From the NCBI RefSeq assembly GCF_019857225.1, contig NZ_JAFJSY010000008.1:1-64000 (forward strand): a stretch of DNA of 64,000 nt. Reading direction: 5' to 3'. The position numbers and the translations under genes were made by a program. Positions 22,460 to 31,669 of the stretch are shown here, one piece after another. Position 1 is the stretch's first letter; each line of letters begins with the position of its first letter. The DNA is from Streptomyces plumbidurans. Its GTDB lineage: Bacteria; Actinomycetota; Actinomycetes; Streptomycetales; Streptomycetaceae. The notes under the pieces were generated by a model. It did no database searches. It had not been told where the DNA came from and saw only the letters and a program-made list of their open reading frames with translations.

Positions 22460-24157
22460 GTGACCGTGCGCTCTTTTGCCCGGCGGATGCGACCTCGAGT
22501 CGAGCGGAAGGCCGCCGAGAGGGTGTGGCAGTTGCGCACCATGCGGCGCCGTCGGCGGGCGGCGGTCACCGACCCGGTGCTGCGCCCGGTGGCCGTGCGC
22601 GGCCAGCAGTTCTACGGACGCGTCGTGACCGGCTTCACCGCGGTCGAGGCAGCCGCCTCCAATCTCGGCCTGGTCGTGGCCGCCCTGGAGCAGGAGGGCA
22701 TCCCGCACTTCCTGGTGCCGGGCTCGCGTACCCGTCACACGGTCGGCGTCAACGCCGTCGACCGGGAGCGCTTCCTGACCGCCCTGGAGGCGCAGAACGC
22801 GGGCAAGGCCGTGTTCATCGGCAGACCGCTGCCCGGCGGAAAACTGCTGCACCCCGCGCTGTTCATGGACGGAGTGCTGCCCGCGGCCCTGCGCTCGGCG
22901 CCCACGCTGCGGATCGGCGAGAACCATCTGGGACCCGCAGGCCAGCTGCTCGCCGGGCCCGAACTCGCCTGCGACGTCGAGTTCTGGGAGGACGGGGCCG
23001 AGCTCATGGCCTCCGAGGAAGGGCCCCGCCGACTGGCCAAGGTCCAGCCGCAGGCGTCCGCGGACATCTTCGCCGAATCCCTGATCGCGCCCCGGAACAA
23101 CGGCGTCACCGACGTGCTTCCCGCCTCCGAGCAGAAGCCGGCCACCGTGCAGGTCGGCGACCGTGAGCTGCCGAGCTTTGTGCCGTTCACCCAACCGACC
23201 GTGCACGACGTGACGTTCCCCGTCGACGTCGTCTACACCTGGGTGGACGGCGAGCAGCCCGAGATGCGTGCCAAGCGGGCCCGTTACCAGGGGCGGGGCA
23301 CCGCCGAGATCCTGGACAAGGAGATCAACGCCTCCCGCTACACCAGCCATGACGAGCTGAAGTACTCCCTGCGCTCGCTGGCCATGTACGCGGACTTCGT
23401 CCGGCACATCTACCTCGTCACCGACGGGCAGAAGCCGCACTGGCTCGATGACGAGGCCCCGGGCATCACCGTCGTCGACCACCGCGACATCTTCCCGGCG
23501 GATGTGCTGCCGGTGTTCAACTCCCATGCCATCGAGACCCGGTTGCACCACATCGAGGGCCTGTCGGACCACTATCTGTACTTCAACGACGACGTGTTCG
23601 TCGGCCGCCGCGTCACCGCGGAGCACTTCTTCCACGGCAGCGGGCTCATGAAGGTGCCGGTCTCGCCCCTCAAGATCGGCATCGGCAAGCCGCACGCCGA
23701 GGAGACGGCCACCAACTCCGCCAGCAAGAACGTCCGTCGGCTGCTGTGGGAGAAGTTCGGGCGGATGACCACGAACAACTTCATGCACACCCCGCTGCCG
23801 CAGCAGCGCGAGACTCTGCTGGCGTTGGAGGAGCTCTTCGCGGAGGACATCCGCCGCACCACCGCGTCCCGTTTCCGCTCCCCGCAGGACGTGGCGATGA
23901 CGGCGCCGCTGCTCTACCAGTACGCGCTGATGACCGGCCGCGGCGTGCCGGGCAGCTTCAGCTTCCGGTACGTCAACATCAGCCGCCCGGACGCCGAGAA
24001 GCGCCTGGACGATCTGCGCCGTACCCGCCGCTTCGACTTCTTCTGCCTCAACGACGTCGATGTGCCGCCGGAGGAACGGGAGTTGGTCGGCGTCCGGATG
24101 AGCGAGTTCCTCGAACACTACTTCCCCTTCCCCAGTCCCTTCGAGAAGCGGAACTGA
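22460..24157 (+). CDS. Stealth-family sugar-phosphate transferase (first of two)
   Basis: This 565-residue protein has all four conserved regions of Stealth proteins. CR1 is FPVDVVYTWVDG (about residue 253), CR2 is ASRYTSHDELKYSLRSL (about 291), CR3 is NSHAIETRLHHIEGLSDHYL with YFNDDVFVG (about 353-380), and CR4 is FFCLNDVDVPPEE (about 527). The Asp-rich parts bind metal and the nucleotide sugar. Stealth enzymes transfer hexose-1-phosphate and build phosphodiester-linked glycans, as in capsule synthesis and in the eukaryotic GlcNAc-1-phosphotransferase. The N-terminal region of about 250 residues is shared with the next gene only loosely. The GTG start at 22460 has GAGGAG upstream. Confidence 0.92.
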   Translation: MTVRSFARRMRPRVERKAAERVWQLRTMRRRRRAAVTDPVLRPVAVRGQQFYGRVVTGFTAVEAAASNLGLVVAALEQEGIPHFLVPGSRTRHTVGVNAVDRERFLTALEAQNAGKAVFIGRPLPGGKLLHPALFMDGVLPAALRSAPTLRIGENHLGPAGQLLAGPELACDVEFWEDGAELMASEEGPRRLAKVQPQASADIFAESLIAPRNNGVTDVLPASEQKPATVQVGDRELPSFVPFTQPTVHDVTFPVDVVYTWVDGEQPEMRAKRARYQGRGTAEILDKEINASRYTSHDELKYSLRSLAMYADFVRHIYLVTDGQKPHWLDDEAPGITVVDHRDIFPADVLPVFNSHAIETRLHHIEGLSDHYLYFNDDVFVGRRVTAEHFFHGSGLMKVPVSPLKIGIGKPHAEETATNSASKNVRRLLWEKFGRMTTNNFMHTPLPQQRETLLALEELFAEDIRRTTASRFRSPQDVAMTAPLLYQYALMTGRGVPGSFSFRYVNISRPDAEKRLDDLRRTRRFDFFCLNDVDVPPEERELVGVRMSEFLEHYFPFPSPFEKRN

Positions 24158-24170
24158 CGGGGCCGCCTCC

Positions 24171-26027
24171 ATGGACATCCGCCACCGCTCCGCGATGCCC
24201 GCGGGCCTGCGAGCCGTCCGGGATCTGCTGGTGCGCCTCCGGCTCGCACTGTGGGCCCGGTTCTGGACACTGCGCAGGATGCGGGCCAGACGACGTCTGC
24301 GGGCCGCGGTCCCCGGGCTGCGCCCGGTCGCGTTCGGGCCGCTACGGCTGTACGGGCCGACGGTCGCCTCCTACACCGCAGCGGACGCCGACGAGGCCGA
24401 CCTCGAGCGGGTCTGCACCCTGCTGGAGTCGGTCGGAGTGCCGTACTTCCAGGTCCCTTCCGACCAGGGCGACGGCACGCCCCGGCCGGTCATCGGCGTC
24501 GAGGAGTCGTACCGCGAGGTGGTGCTCGCCCGCGCCGCGCAGCGTTTCTCGCGGACGCCCGAGTACGTCGGTGCCGTCGGACCGGACGGTGCCGTGACCT
24601 GCGCGGTGCTGTGGGCCGACGGAGGTCTGCCCCGCGCTCTCGCGCAGGCGTCGGTGCTCCGGACCGGCGTCGTGCGCCTCGGCCCCGCGGGGCAGGTGCT
24701 CAGCGGAACCGAGGCCGGCTGCGACATCGAGTTCTGGCGCCACGGCCGGGACCTGGGCACCGCCCCGGGGAGCGACCCCTTCTGGCTCACCGTGCCCGGC
24801 AGCCAGTTGGGGGACGTCTACGGCCCGGCGCTCGTCGCCCCGCGCCGCAACGCCGTCTCCGAGGTGCTCCCCGCGGTGGCGCAGCAGCCCGCCGCGCTGA
24901 CCGGTCCGCGCCGCCGTGTGCCGACGTTCGCGCCGTTCGCCGAGTCCACCGTCGACGAGGTGCGCTTCCCCGTCGACGTGGTCTTCACCTGGGTCGACGG
25001 GGACGACCCCACGATGGCCGCCAAACGCCGTGCCCATCAGCGGATCTACGACTACGACAACGCCATCGCCCCGCGCGAGACCGGCGCCTCGCGCTACACC
25101 AGTCACGACGAACTCAGGTACGCGCTGCGCTCGTTGGACATGTACGCCGGGTTCGTGCGGCACGTCTACCTCGTGACCGACTCGCAGATCCCGGCCTGGC
25201 TGAACCCGGACGCGGAGGGGCTGACGGTCGTCGACCACCAGGACATCCTCCCGGCGGCGGCACTCCCCGTCTTCAACTCCCATGCGATCGAGAGCAGTCT
25301 GCACCACATACCGGGCCTGTCGAACCACTACCTCTACTTCAACGACGACGTCTTCATCAACCGCCCGGTGCGGGCCGAGCACTTCTTCCACGGCAACGGG
25401 ATCGCGCGTATCCCGCTCTCCCCGCTGAAGCTCGGGCTCGGATCTCCGCACGCGCTGGAGCCGGCCCCGAACTCCGCGGGCAAGAACTCCCGCGAGGTGA
25501 TCAGGCGCTTCCACGGCCGGTACGTCACGCACAAGTCGCTGCACACCCCGCACCCCCAACTGCTGTCGGTCATGCAGGAGATGGAGAGCCTCGGCATCGA
25601 CGAGCTGGAGCGCACCTCCTACTCGCGCTTCCGCTCCACGTCCGACGTCGCGCCCGCGTCCACGCTTCACCACCACTGGGCCATCGCGACCGGTCGGGCC
25701 GTTCCGGCCCACTACCGCTTCCGCTACGTGCAGTTGGGGTCCCCGGACATGGGGCGCCGCCTGGCGCGGCTGACCGCCGGCGAGGACATCGACTTCTTCT
25801 GCCTCAACGACGTGGACACTCCTCCGGAGGCGAGAGCGGAGGCGCAGGCCGCCATCCACGGGTTCCTGGAGCGCAAGTTCCCCTTCCCGAGCCGCTTCGA
25901 GGGGTCCTCGACCCGACCCGTCGCCCGCCCGGTCACGCCTCGGATCACGAAGCTTCCCCGCCAGGTGACCCTCGGTGAGGTCCGACGTCACGACGGTGGG
26001 GTCCGCCACGAGGGCCGCAGCCAATAG
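24171..26027 (+). CDS. Stealth-family sugar-phosphate transferase (second of two)
   Basis: A 618-residue paralogue of the preceding gene. CR1 is FPVDVVFTWVDGDDPTMAAK (about residue 265), CR2 is ASRYTSHDELRYALRSL (about 304), CR3 is NSHAIESSLHHIPGLSNHYL with YFNDDVFIN (about 368-395), and CR4 is FFCLNDVDTPPEA (about 543). It has a longer C-terminal basic tail after the FPFPSRFEG end that the pair shares. ATG 24171 lies 13 bp after the first gene's stop, so the two are cotranscribed. No wzx/wzy or teichoic-acid genes lie nearby, so the acceptor glycan must be made elsewhere. Confidence 0.92.
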   Translation: MDIRHRSAMPAGLRAVRDLLVRLRLALWARFWTLRRMRARRRLRAAVPGLRPVAFGPLRLYGPTVASYTAADADEADLERVCTLLESVGVPYFQVPSDQGDGTPRPVIGVEESYREVVLARAAQRFSRTPEYVGAVGPDGAVTCAVLWADGGLPRALAQASVLRTGVVRLGPAGQVLSGTEAGCDIEFWRHGRDLGTAPGSDPFWLTVPGSQLGDVYGPALVAPRRNAVSEVLPAVAQQPAALTGPRRRVPTFAPFAESTVDEVRFPVDVVFTWVDGDDPTMAAKRRAHQRIYDYDNAIAPRETGASRYTSHDELRYALRSLDMYAGFVRHVYLVTDSQIPAWLNPDAEGLTVVDHQDILPAAALPVFNSHAIESSLHHIPGLSNHYLYFNDDVFINRPVRAEHFFHGNGIARIPLSPLKLGLGSPHALEPAPNSAGKNSREVIRRFHGRYVTHKSLHTPHPQLLSVMQEMESLGIDELERTSYSRFRSTSDVAPASTLHHHWAIATGRAVPAHYRFRYVQLGSPDMGRRLARLTAGEDIDFFCLNDVDTPPEARAEAQAAIHGFLERKFPFPSRFEGSSTRPVARPVTPRITKLPRQVTLGEVRRHDGGVRHEGRSQ

Positions 26028-26046
26028 CCGCGCCCGGCTCGGAGGG

Positions 26047-26391
26047 TCAGGGCCACACCGAGATCGCGGCGCCTGCCATGACGACGCCCACTGCCAATTG
26101 CACGGTCCCGATGGACCGAATGCCAACACGCAGGAACAGAAGGCCCGTTACCGCTGCCACCACGCCTAGAACCCCCCACCCCAGCACCGGCGACCAATCC
26201 GTGGGCGGCTGCCCGGAGGGCCTCGGCTCCTGCGGGGGCTCGCCGCCCGTCCGGCCCAGTCCTCGTACGGCGAGCACGATGGCGACCAACAACAGGGCGA
26301 ACACGTCCCCCAACAGCACGAGCACCAGAAGGCAGCCAGTCGTGAAGGCTTCGGCCGTTCGAGAGGACGGCTTGTCGGGAGCGGATGGCAT
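26047..26391 (-). CDS. Small membrane protein of unknown function
   Basis: The gene encodes about 114 residues from ATG 26391. The hydrophobic stretches are TGCLLVLVLLGDVFALLLVA with IVLAVRGLG, then WGVLGVVAAVTGLLFLRVGI and TVQLAVGVVMAGAAISVW. A Pro/Gly-rich hydrophilic loop joins the first two. Three membrane helices are likely. I do not recognise a family. It converges on the Stealth genes with 19 bp between stops. Confidence 0.65.
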   Translation of the reverse strand: MPSAPDKPSSRTAEAFTTGCLLVLVLLGDVFALLLVAIVLAVRGLGRTGGEPPQEPRPSGQPPTDWSPVLGWGVLGVVAAVTGLLFLRVGIRSIGTVQLAVGVVMAGAAISVWP

Positions 26392-26495
26392 GTTCCTACG
26401 GTGGTACGGAACGCACTGCTTCAAACGGGCCGTCGCCGAGCCGCAACTCAGGTGTAGTACGGACTTGATGACCCACCGAGCAAGGAGATCCGATC

Positions 26496-26741
26496 ATGGC
26501 TGAGGCTGACGAAAGACCGGCCGAGGTGAACAAGCGGGACATCCTGCTCTCCGGCGGCCGGACTCTCCAATTGACGGAGTACGGCAACGGCAGCATCCGG
26601 ATCACGTTGACCGGGTCTCCTTATGTGATCACGTGTCTTGAGCAAACCGAGGACGGAGCCGTCCTGAAGCTCTCTCCCGGGCGCGAGGGATCCAACGCCC
26701 ACAGGAACTGGGTCCGCGACCACAGCGGCGACGACCGGTAG
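26496..26741 (+). CDS. Small hypothetical protein
   Basis: An 81-residue protein starting at ATG 26496 with AAGGAG eight bases upstream. It is hydrophilic, with a probable beta-sheet core (GGRTLQLTEYGNGSIRITLT, then YVITCLEQTEDGAVLKL). No signal peptide, no known domain. Codon use is less extreme in GC3 than its neighbours. The clear ribosome site supports the gene. Confidence 0.6.
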   Translation: MAEADERPAEVNKRDILLSGGRTLQLTEYGNGSIRITLTGSPYVITCLEQTEDGAVLKLSPGREGSNAHRNWVRDHSGDDR

Positions 26742-26772
26742 CCGCATCAGACGTGCGCGATGGCGGCTCCCG

Positions 26773-27582
26773 TCAAGGCGCCGCCCGGCGTCCTTCGCTC
26801 GTTCGGTAGCGCCCCGGTGTGGTGCCCATGATGTCGTTGAAGGCGGCGATGAAGCTGCTGGGGTTGGACCAGCCGCAGGCGTGGGCGACGTGTGTTGTGT
26901 CGTGGTTGTCGGCGAGGAGGACGAGGGCGTGGTGGATGCGCAGTTGGGTGCGCCATTGGTAGAAGGTCATGCCGAGTTCGTCGTGGAACAGGCGGCTGAG
27001 CGTGCGGGCACCGGCCCCGGTTCTGCGCCCCAGTTCCGCCAGTGAGGAGTTGTCCGCGGGCTCCTCGTACAGGATCCGCGCGACGGCCTGCAGACGGTCG
27101 TCGCGGGGTTCTGGCAGTTGCAGTGGCTGCTCGTGTGCCTCGCGGAGTTCGTCGACGAGGGCGCGACGGAGCCGGGCGTGTGCGGCGCGGTCGTAGGAGT
27201 CCGCTGCCGGGTCGTAGTTGCGTGGGCCCGTGAGGGCGAGCAGCATCTCGCGGGCGAGGTCGGAGACGAGGAACACGACGGGACGGCTCGGTACGAGCCT
27301 GGCCAGGGACGCGGGCAGAAAGACGATCCGCATGTCGGTGTGCCCGTGCGCGCGGTGGTAGTGCGTGAACCCGGCGGGAGTCCAGGCCACCCGGTTCGCG
27401 GGAACGATCGAGGTGCCGCGTTCCGTGTGCACCGACAGGACGCCGCCGGCCGCGTACACCAGATGTCCGCGAGGGTGGGACTGCACCGACGTCGTCGCCC
27501 CCGACGGCCATTGATGCGCCCCACCGGACGGCCACAGCCGTGACGTCGCACCGGATTGGGGAGCTTGGCGGCCTACGGGCAT
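26773..27582 (-). CDS. AraC-family transcriptional regulator
   Basis: About 269 residues. The N-terminal part (GHLVYAAGGVLSVHTERGTS, VAWTPAGFTHYHRAHGHTDM) is the cupin-like sensor seen in AraC regulators. The C-terminal part has two HTHs: SSLAELGRRTGAGARTLSRL and TTHVAHACGWSNPSSFIAAF, ending in MGTTPGRYR. The start is uncertain; ATG 27582 gives a normal-length protein but has no good ribosome site. It is divergent from a quinone oxidoreductase gene with about 90 bp between them, so that gene is its likely target. Confidence 0.88.
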   Translation of the reverse strand: MPVGRQAPQSGATSRLWPSGGAHQWPSGATTSVQSHPRGHLVYAAGGVLSVHTERGTSIVPANRVAWTPAGFTHYHRAHGHTDMRIVFLPASLARLVPSRPVVFLVSDLAREMLLALTGPRNYDPAADSYDRAAHARLRRALVDELREAHEQPLQLPEPRDDRLQAVARILYEEPADNSSLAELGRRTGAGARTLSRLFHDELGMTFYQWRTQLRIHHALVLLADNHDTTHVAHACGWSNPSSFIAAFNDIMGTTPGRYRTSEGRRAAP

Positions 27583-27671
27583 GAGGTGGCAGTCTACCGG
27601 TGGCCCGCCGCACCGCTCGGTGGCGACAGTGGACGCAAGAGCGATGATCTTCACTGTCGAGGTGGTCAGGG

Positions 27672-28661
27672 ATGAGTACGACGATGCGGGCGGCGGTCTG
27701 CGTCAGGGCCGGCGGCCCTGAGGTGCTGGAGATCCGCGAGCTTCCGGTACCCGAGGTCCGGGACGGCTGGAGCCTGGTGCAGGTCAAGGGCGTGGGTCTG
27801 AACCGGTCCGAGCTGAGGACGCGGCAGGGGCACTCCCCGAACGTGACGTTTCCGCGTGTGCTCGGGATCGAGTGCGTGGGCGTCGTGGCCGCCTCGACCG
27901 ACCCCGAGGTGCCGGACGGGACGACCGTCGCGGCGGTGATGGGCGAGATGGGACGGGCGTTCGACGGCGGCTACGCGGAGTACGCGCTGCTGCCGAACAC
28001 GCTGCTGATGCCGATCACCACCACGTTGCCCTGGGAGGTCCTGGCCGCGCTGCCGGAGACGTATCTGACCGCACAGGGTTCACTGGACGCGTTGGGGATC
28101 ATGCCGGGTGGCGCGGGGCGGTTGCTGATCCGTGGCGGAACCTCGTCCGTGGGGATGGCGGCAACCTCGATCGCGTCCGGCCACGGCATCGAGACGGCGG
28201 TAACGACCCGTCGGCAGAGCAAGATCGCCGCGCTGGCCGCGGCCGGTGCCGGTCATGTACTCCTCGACGACGGCGGGTCGTTGGCGGCGAGTGTGCGCGA
28301 CGTCTGGCCCGAGGGACCGGACCACGTCCTTGATCTCGTCGGGACGAACACGGTGGTGGACTCGCTGCACCTGGTCCGCCGCGGCGGCACGGTGTGCGTG
28401 ACCGGTTCGCTCAGCGGATGGACGCTCCCGGACTTCGAGCCGATCGCGATGATCCCGTCCGGGACCAGGCTCACCGCCTTCCACAGCGACGACATCCGGG
28501 GCAGCGCGGGCAGAGCCGTATTGCAGCGGGTCGTACGGGAGGTCGAGGCCGGCCTCTACCGGCCCCACGTGGACCGCGTCCTCGGCCTGGACGACATCGT
28601 CGCGGCCCACCGGCACATGGAGAACAACGAGGCCACCGGGAAGGTCGTGGTGGTGCCGTAG
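27672..28661 (+). CDS. Zinc-independent quinone oxidoreductase/alcohol dehydrogenase (MDR family)
   Basis: A 329-residue medium-chain dehydrogenase/reductase. The N-terminal GroES-like domain contains VKGVGLNRSELRTRQGHSPN and GIECVGVV. The Rossmann domain has LIRGGTSSVGMAATSIA, where GTSSVG serves as the nucleotide loop. The zinc ligands of true alcohol dehydrogenases are absent, pointing to an NADPH:quinone or enone reductase. It is divergent from the AraC gene and is followed by convergent DUF1330 (19 bp). Confidence 0.9.
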   Translation: MSTTMRAAVCVRAGGPEVLEIRELPVPEVRDGWSLVQVKGVGLNRSELRTRQGHSPNVTFPRVLGIECVGVVAASTDPEVPDGTTVAAVMGEMGRAFDGGYAEYALLPNTLLMPITTTLPWEVLAALPETYLTAQGSLDALGIMPGGAGRLLIRGGTSSVGMAATSIASGHGIETAVTTRRQSKIAALAAAGAGHVLLDDGGSLAASVRDVWPEGPDHVLDLVGTNTVVDSLHLVRRGGTVCVTGSLSGWTLPDFEPIAMIPSGTRLTAFHSDDIRGSAGRAVLQRVVREVEAGLYRPHVDRVLGLDDIVAAHRHMENNEATGKVVVVP

Positions 28662-28680
28662 GGGCTGAGGGGCGGGGCCG

Positions 28681-29025
28681 TCAGTTCGGCAGTGTCGCGC
28701 GCATCATCCGTGCCGTGGCAGTGGCGTCGTAGTCCTCCGGAACGCCCGGTACCAGGATGATGTCCCCGGGGATGTTCCGTGCGCGCAGTGGTGCGATCTC
28801 CTGGTAGGGGGCCGAGTCCCACCAGGCCTGCGCGTCCGCCATCGAGGGGAAGGCGATCACCACCACATGCCCGGGCCACGACCCCTCCTTGACCTCGTGC
28901 TGGGCACCGTGCACCAGGAATCGGCCGCCGTACGGGGCAAAGGTCGCCGTGATGCGCTCGATGTAGTCGGCGATCTCCGGGTGCGGGGCGGCTTCCTGCA
29001 GGTGGGCTATGGCGTAGGCGGACAT
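28681..29025 (-). CDS. DUF1330 family protein
   Basis: The 114-residue protein shows the DUF1330 signature: YIERITATFAPYGGRFLVHG, VVVIAFPSMADAQAWWDSA and PYQEIAPLRARN. The fold is a dimeric ferredoxin-like alpha+beta barrel. No reaction is established. ATG 29025 is preceded by GGAAGGGG. It stands alone. Confidence 0.9.
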   Translation of the reverse strand: MSAYAIAHLQEAAPHPEIADYIERITATFAPYGGRFLVHGAQHEVKEGSWPGHVVVIAFPSMADAQAWWDSAPYQEIAPLRARNIPGDIILVPGVPEDYDATATARMMRATLPN

Positions 29026-29124
29026 TCCGTCCCCTTCCGAGAAGTGCCGGACTGGTTACGCCATTGATCCTGGCAGTGGGCCCGTTCACCGTCGATTACC
29101 CCACGAGTAATCGTCCCGCCGGCC

Positions 29125-29910
29125 TCAGATCAGCCGGGCCAGCCCCGCCGCCGACGGGCTTCCCGGGGCCGCCTGATACACGATGATCACCTGCTGTTCG
29201 GCGCCGCCGACGGTCAGGGCCTGCCGCCGCAGGGCGAGTTCCCCGACGGCCGGGTGTGCGAACCGTTTGAGCTCGTCGCGGGAGGGCCGTACGTCGTGCC
29301 GCGACCACAGGGCACGGAAGTCGTCGTCCCTCCGAAGCTCCTCGATCAGCCGCGCGGTGGCGGGATCGCGCGGGTCGGCCTCGGCGCGCAGGGCCGCGGC
29401 GGTCTGCGCGGCGATGTCCGGCCAGTCGGGGAAGAGGCGCCGTGTCGCGGGGTCGCGGAAGACGTCCCGGGCCAGGTTGTGTCCGGGCTCGTACATCGGG
29501 GCGAGTGCGCGCGCCCACTTGTTCGCGGCCAGTACGTCGAAGCGCCGGTTGCGCACATACGCCGGGGTGCCGGCCCATGAGTCGAGCAGCTGGTGCACGT
29601 CGGCGGCGACCTCGGTCCGCGACGGTTCCACGGGATCGGGGGCGGCGAGCGCGAACAGGTGCGTCGTGCCGTCCGCGTCCAGTTCCAGGGCCTGTGCGAG
29701 CGCCCGCAGGACCTGCGGTGAGGGATGCCGGTCGACGCCCTGTTCCAGCCGGACGAGATACGGCTCGCTGATGCCCGCCAGCAGGGCCAGCTCCTCGCGC
29801 CGCAGCCCCGCCACCCGGCGTCTTCCCGGCGTCGTGACGTCCGTACGGGAGGGCGAGATCCGTCCCCGCCGGGCCTTGATGAACTCCCCCAGGGCGTTGT
29901 CGGTCGCCAT
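29125..29910 (-). CDS. XRE-type helix-turn-helix regulator with MmyB-like ligand domain
   Basis: The protein has 261 residues from ATG 29910. The first 80 residues are a Cro/C1-type HTH (RRVAGLRREELALLAGISEP, YLVRLEQGVDRHPSPQVLRA). The rest is the MmyB-like domain common in actinomycetes (YVRNRRFDVLAANKWARAL, LARDVFRDPATRRLFPDW), thought to bind a fatty-acid-like ligand. It is divergent from an SDR gene with 63 bp between starts, and such pairs usually reflect direct regulation. Confidence 0.92.
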   Translation of the reverse strand: MATDNALGEFIKARRGRISPSRTDVTTPGRRRVAGLRREELALLAGISEPYLVRLEQGVDRHPSPQVLRALAQALELDADGTTHLFALAAPDPVEPSRTEVAADVHQLLDSWAGTPAYVRNRRFDVLAANKWARALAPMYEPGHNLARDVFRDPATRRLFPDWPDIAAQTAAALRAEADPRDPATARLIEELRRDDDFRALWSRHDVRPSRDELKRFAHPAVGELALRRQALTVGGAEQQVIIVYQAAPGSPSAAGLARLI

Positions 29911-29973
29911 GGGCTGAAGGGTAACCCTCCCGGGGTGCTGGCTGCCGGTGCGCGGGTCGCGGAGGGTCGAGGC

Positions 29974-30780
29974 ATGAAGACCTGGTTCATCACCGGTGCG
30001 TCCCGCGGCTTCGGCAGGACCTGGGCCACCGCCGCCCTGTCCCGCGGCGACCGCGTCGCCGCCACCGCACGCCGCCCCGAACTCCTGCAACCCCTCGTGG
30101 ACCGCTACGGCGACCGCGTACTGCCCCTCCGCCTCGACGTCACCGACCGGGCCGCCGCCACCGCCGCCGTCCAACGGGCCGCGGATGTCTTCGGCCGCCT
30201 CGACGTGGTCGTCAACAATGCCGGCTACGGCCTGTTCGGCATGGTCGAGGAGACCACCGAGGAACAGGCACGCGCTCAGCTCGACACCAATCTGTTCGGT
30301 CCGCTCTGGGTGACACAGGCGGCACTGCCGATCCTGCGCGCCCAGCACAGCGGGCACATCGTGCAGGTGTCCAGCCTCGGCGGCCTCGCCGCCTTCCCCA
30401 CCCTCGGGCTGTACAACGCCTCCAAGTGGGCGCTCGAAGGCATGAGTGAGGCCCTCGCCCAGGAGGTCGGCCCCCTCGGCATCCGCGTCACCATCGTCGA
30501 ACCCGGCCCCTACGGCACCGACTGGTCCGGTACGTCCGCGGTGCACACCGAGCCGATCGCCGCGTACGAGCCCGTCCGCGAGGCCCGCCGGGCCGGTGCC
30601 ACCGCCCGCACACCGCAGGATCCGCAGGCAACCGCTGATGTCCTGCTCGAACTGGTCGACCTCGACGACCCTCCGCTACGGCTCTTCCTCGGCGACTACC
30701 CGTACCCCGTCGTGGAAGCCGCCTACCGGCAACGTCTCGACACCTGGAACGCCTGGCGGCCTCTCGCCACCAGGGCCTGA
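29974..30780 (+). CDS. SDR-family oxidoreductase
   Basis: A 268-residue classical SDR. It has FITGASRGFGRTWA, VVVNNAGYGLFG, Ser in VQVSSLGGLA, Tyr-x3-Lys in LYNASKWALEGMSEALA and VEPGPYGTDWSG. ATG 29974 has GGAGGG eight bases upstream. It resembles the large group of SDRs controlled by divergent XRE/MmyB regulators in Streptomyces. The substrate is unknown. Confidence 0.92.
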   Translation: MKTWFITGASRGFGRTWATAALSRGDRVAATARRPELLQPLVDRYGDRVLPLRLDVTDRAAATAAVQRAADVFGRLDVVVNNAGYGLFGMVEETTEEQARAQLDTNLFGPLWVTQAALPILRAQHSGHIVQVSSLGGLAAFPTLGLYNASKWALEGMSEALAQEVGPLGIRVTIVEPGPYGTDWSGTSAVHTEPIAAYEPVREARRAGATARTPQDPQATADVLLELVDLDDPPLRLFLGDYPYPVVEAAYRQRLDTWNAWRPLATRA

Positions 30781-30799
30781 CCGGGGCAGTGCGCTCCCC

Positions 30800-30845
30800 T
30801 TCGCAGCAGACGACCTCGGTGCTACAGTTAGGGCGAACGACCAAG
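30800..30845 (+). promoter_or_regulatory. Promoter and TetR-type operator candidate before the ABC genes
   Basis: TTCGCA at 30800-30805 and TACAGT at 30823-30828 have a 17-bp spacer and can form a promoter. Just after it lies TAGGGCGAACGACCAAG (30829-30845), which agrees at 12 of 17 positions with the palindrome in front of the TetR gene (34062-34078). Repressor binding there would block initiation. Confidence 0.45.
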
Positions 30846-30924
30846 GTGACTGCCCCAGGCGATCGCCCAAGCCGACGACGAGCGCCTACTGCTGCGCCTC
30901 GCGTACGGCGGAGAGGGAGACGGA

Positions 30925-31665
30925 ATGGCGGACGGAAGGGCGCTCAAGATCCCGGCGCCGCGCGGCGGGGTACGCCTGCGCGGGGTCACCAAGACGTACG
31001 GCACCGGCGAGGCGAAGCTCAACGCGCTCGACGGCGTGGACCTGGACATCGAACCGGGCGAGCTGGTGGTGGTCCTGGGCCCCAGCGGCTCGGGCAAGAC
31101 CACGCTCCTCAACATGATCGGCGGCATCGAGTCCCCCGACGGCGGCGAACTGACCGTCGCCGACACCACGTTGACCGGCCGCGCGCCCAGGGAGCTCGTC
31201 GCCTTCCGCCGTGACCGCGTCGGCTTCGTCTTCCAGTTCTTCAACCTGGTCCCGACGCTGACGGCGCGTGAGAATGTGGAGGCCATCGTCGAGTTGACCG
31301 GTCGGGGGCACCGCGCCGAGGTGCCGCGGCTGCTGGAACAGGTCGGGCTCGCGGACCGCATGGACCACTTCCCCGCCCAGCTCTCCGGCGGTCAGCAGCA
31401 GCGTGTCTCCATCGCCCGCGCCCTCGCCACCGATCCCGACCTGCTGCTCGCCGATGAACCGACCGGCGCCTTGGACGTGGCCACGGGCAAGACCGTCCTC
31501 AACCTCCTGCAGGAGGCCAACCGCCAGGGACGTGGCGTGCTGATGGTCACGCACAACGCGTCCATCGCCTCGATCGCGCACCGCGTCATCACCATGCGCG
31601 ACGGCCGCATCCAGTCCATGGAGCGCAATGCCGAGCCCGCCGACGCGGCAGCCGTGAGCTGGTGA
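30925..31665 (+). CDS. ABC transporter ATP-binding protein, MacB/LolD type
   Basis: A 246-residue ATPase with Walker A GPSGSGKTT (about residue 52), Q-loop FQFFNLVPTLTARENV, signature LSGGQQQRV (about 153), Walker B LLLADEPTGALD and the H-loop MVTHNAS. The sequence is typical of the MacB/LolD/FtsE group, which work with FtsX-like permeases in lipid, lipoprotein or peptide handling at the membrane rather than in import. ATG 30925 has GGGAGA upstream. The permease follows after 4 bp. Confidence 0.93.
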   Translation: MADGRALKIPAPRGGVRLRGVTKTYGTGEAKLNALDGVDLDIEPGELVVVLGPSGSGKTTLLNMIGGIESPDGGELTVADTTLTGRAPRELVAFRRDRVGFVFQFFNLVPTLTARENVEAIVELTGRGHRAEVPRLLEQVGLADRMDHFPAQLSGGQQQRVSIARALATDPDLLLADEPTGALDVATGKTVLNLLQEANRQGRGVLMVTHNASIASIAHRVITMRDGRIQSMERNAEPADAAAVSW

Positions 31666-31669
31666 GGGC

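Noticed and set aside
22319..24178. Long minus-strand frame opposite the first Stealth gene
   Set aside because: Val/Gly/Arg-rich shadow without domain or ribosome site. The similar frame at 24342-26129 is rejected for the same reason.
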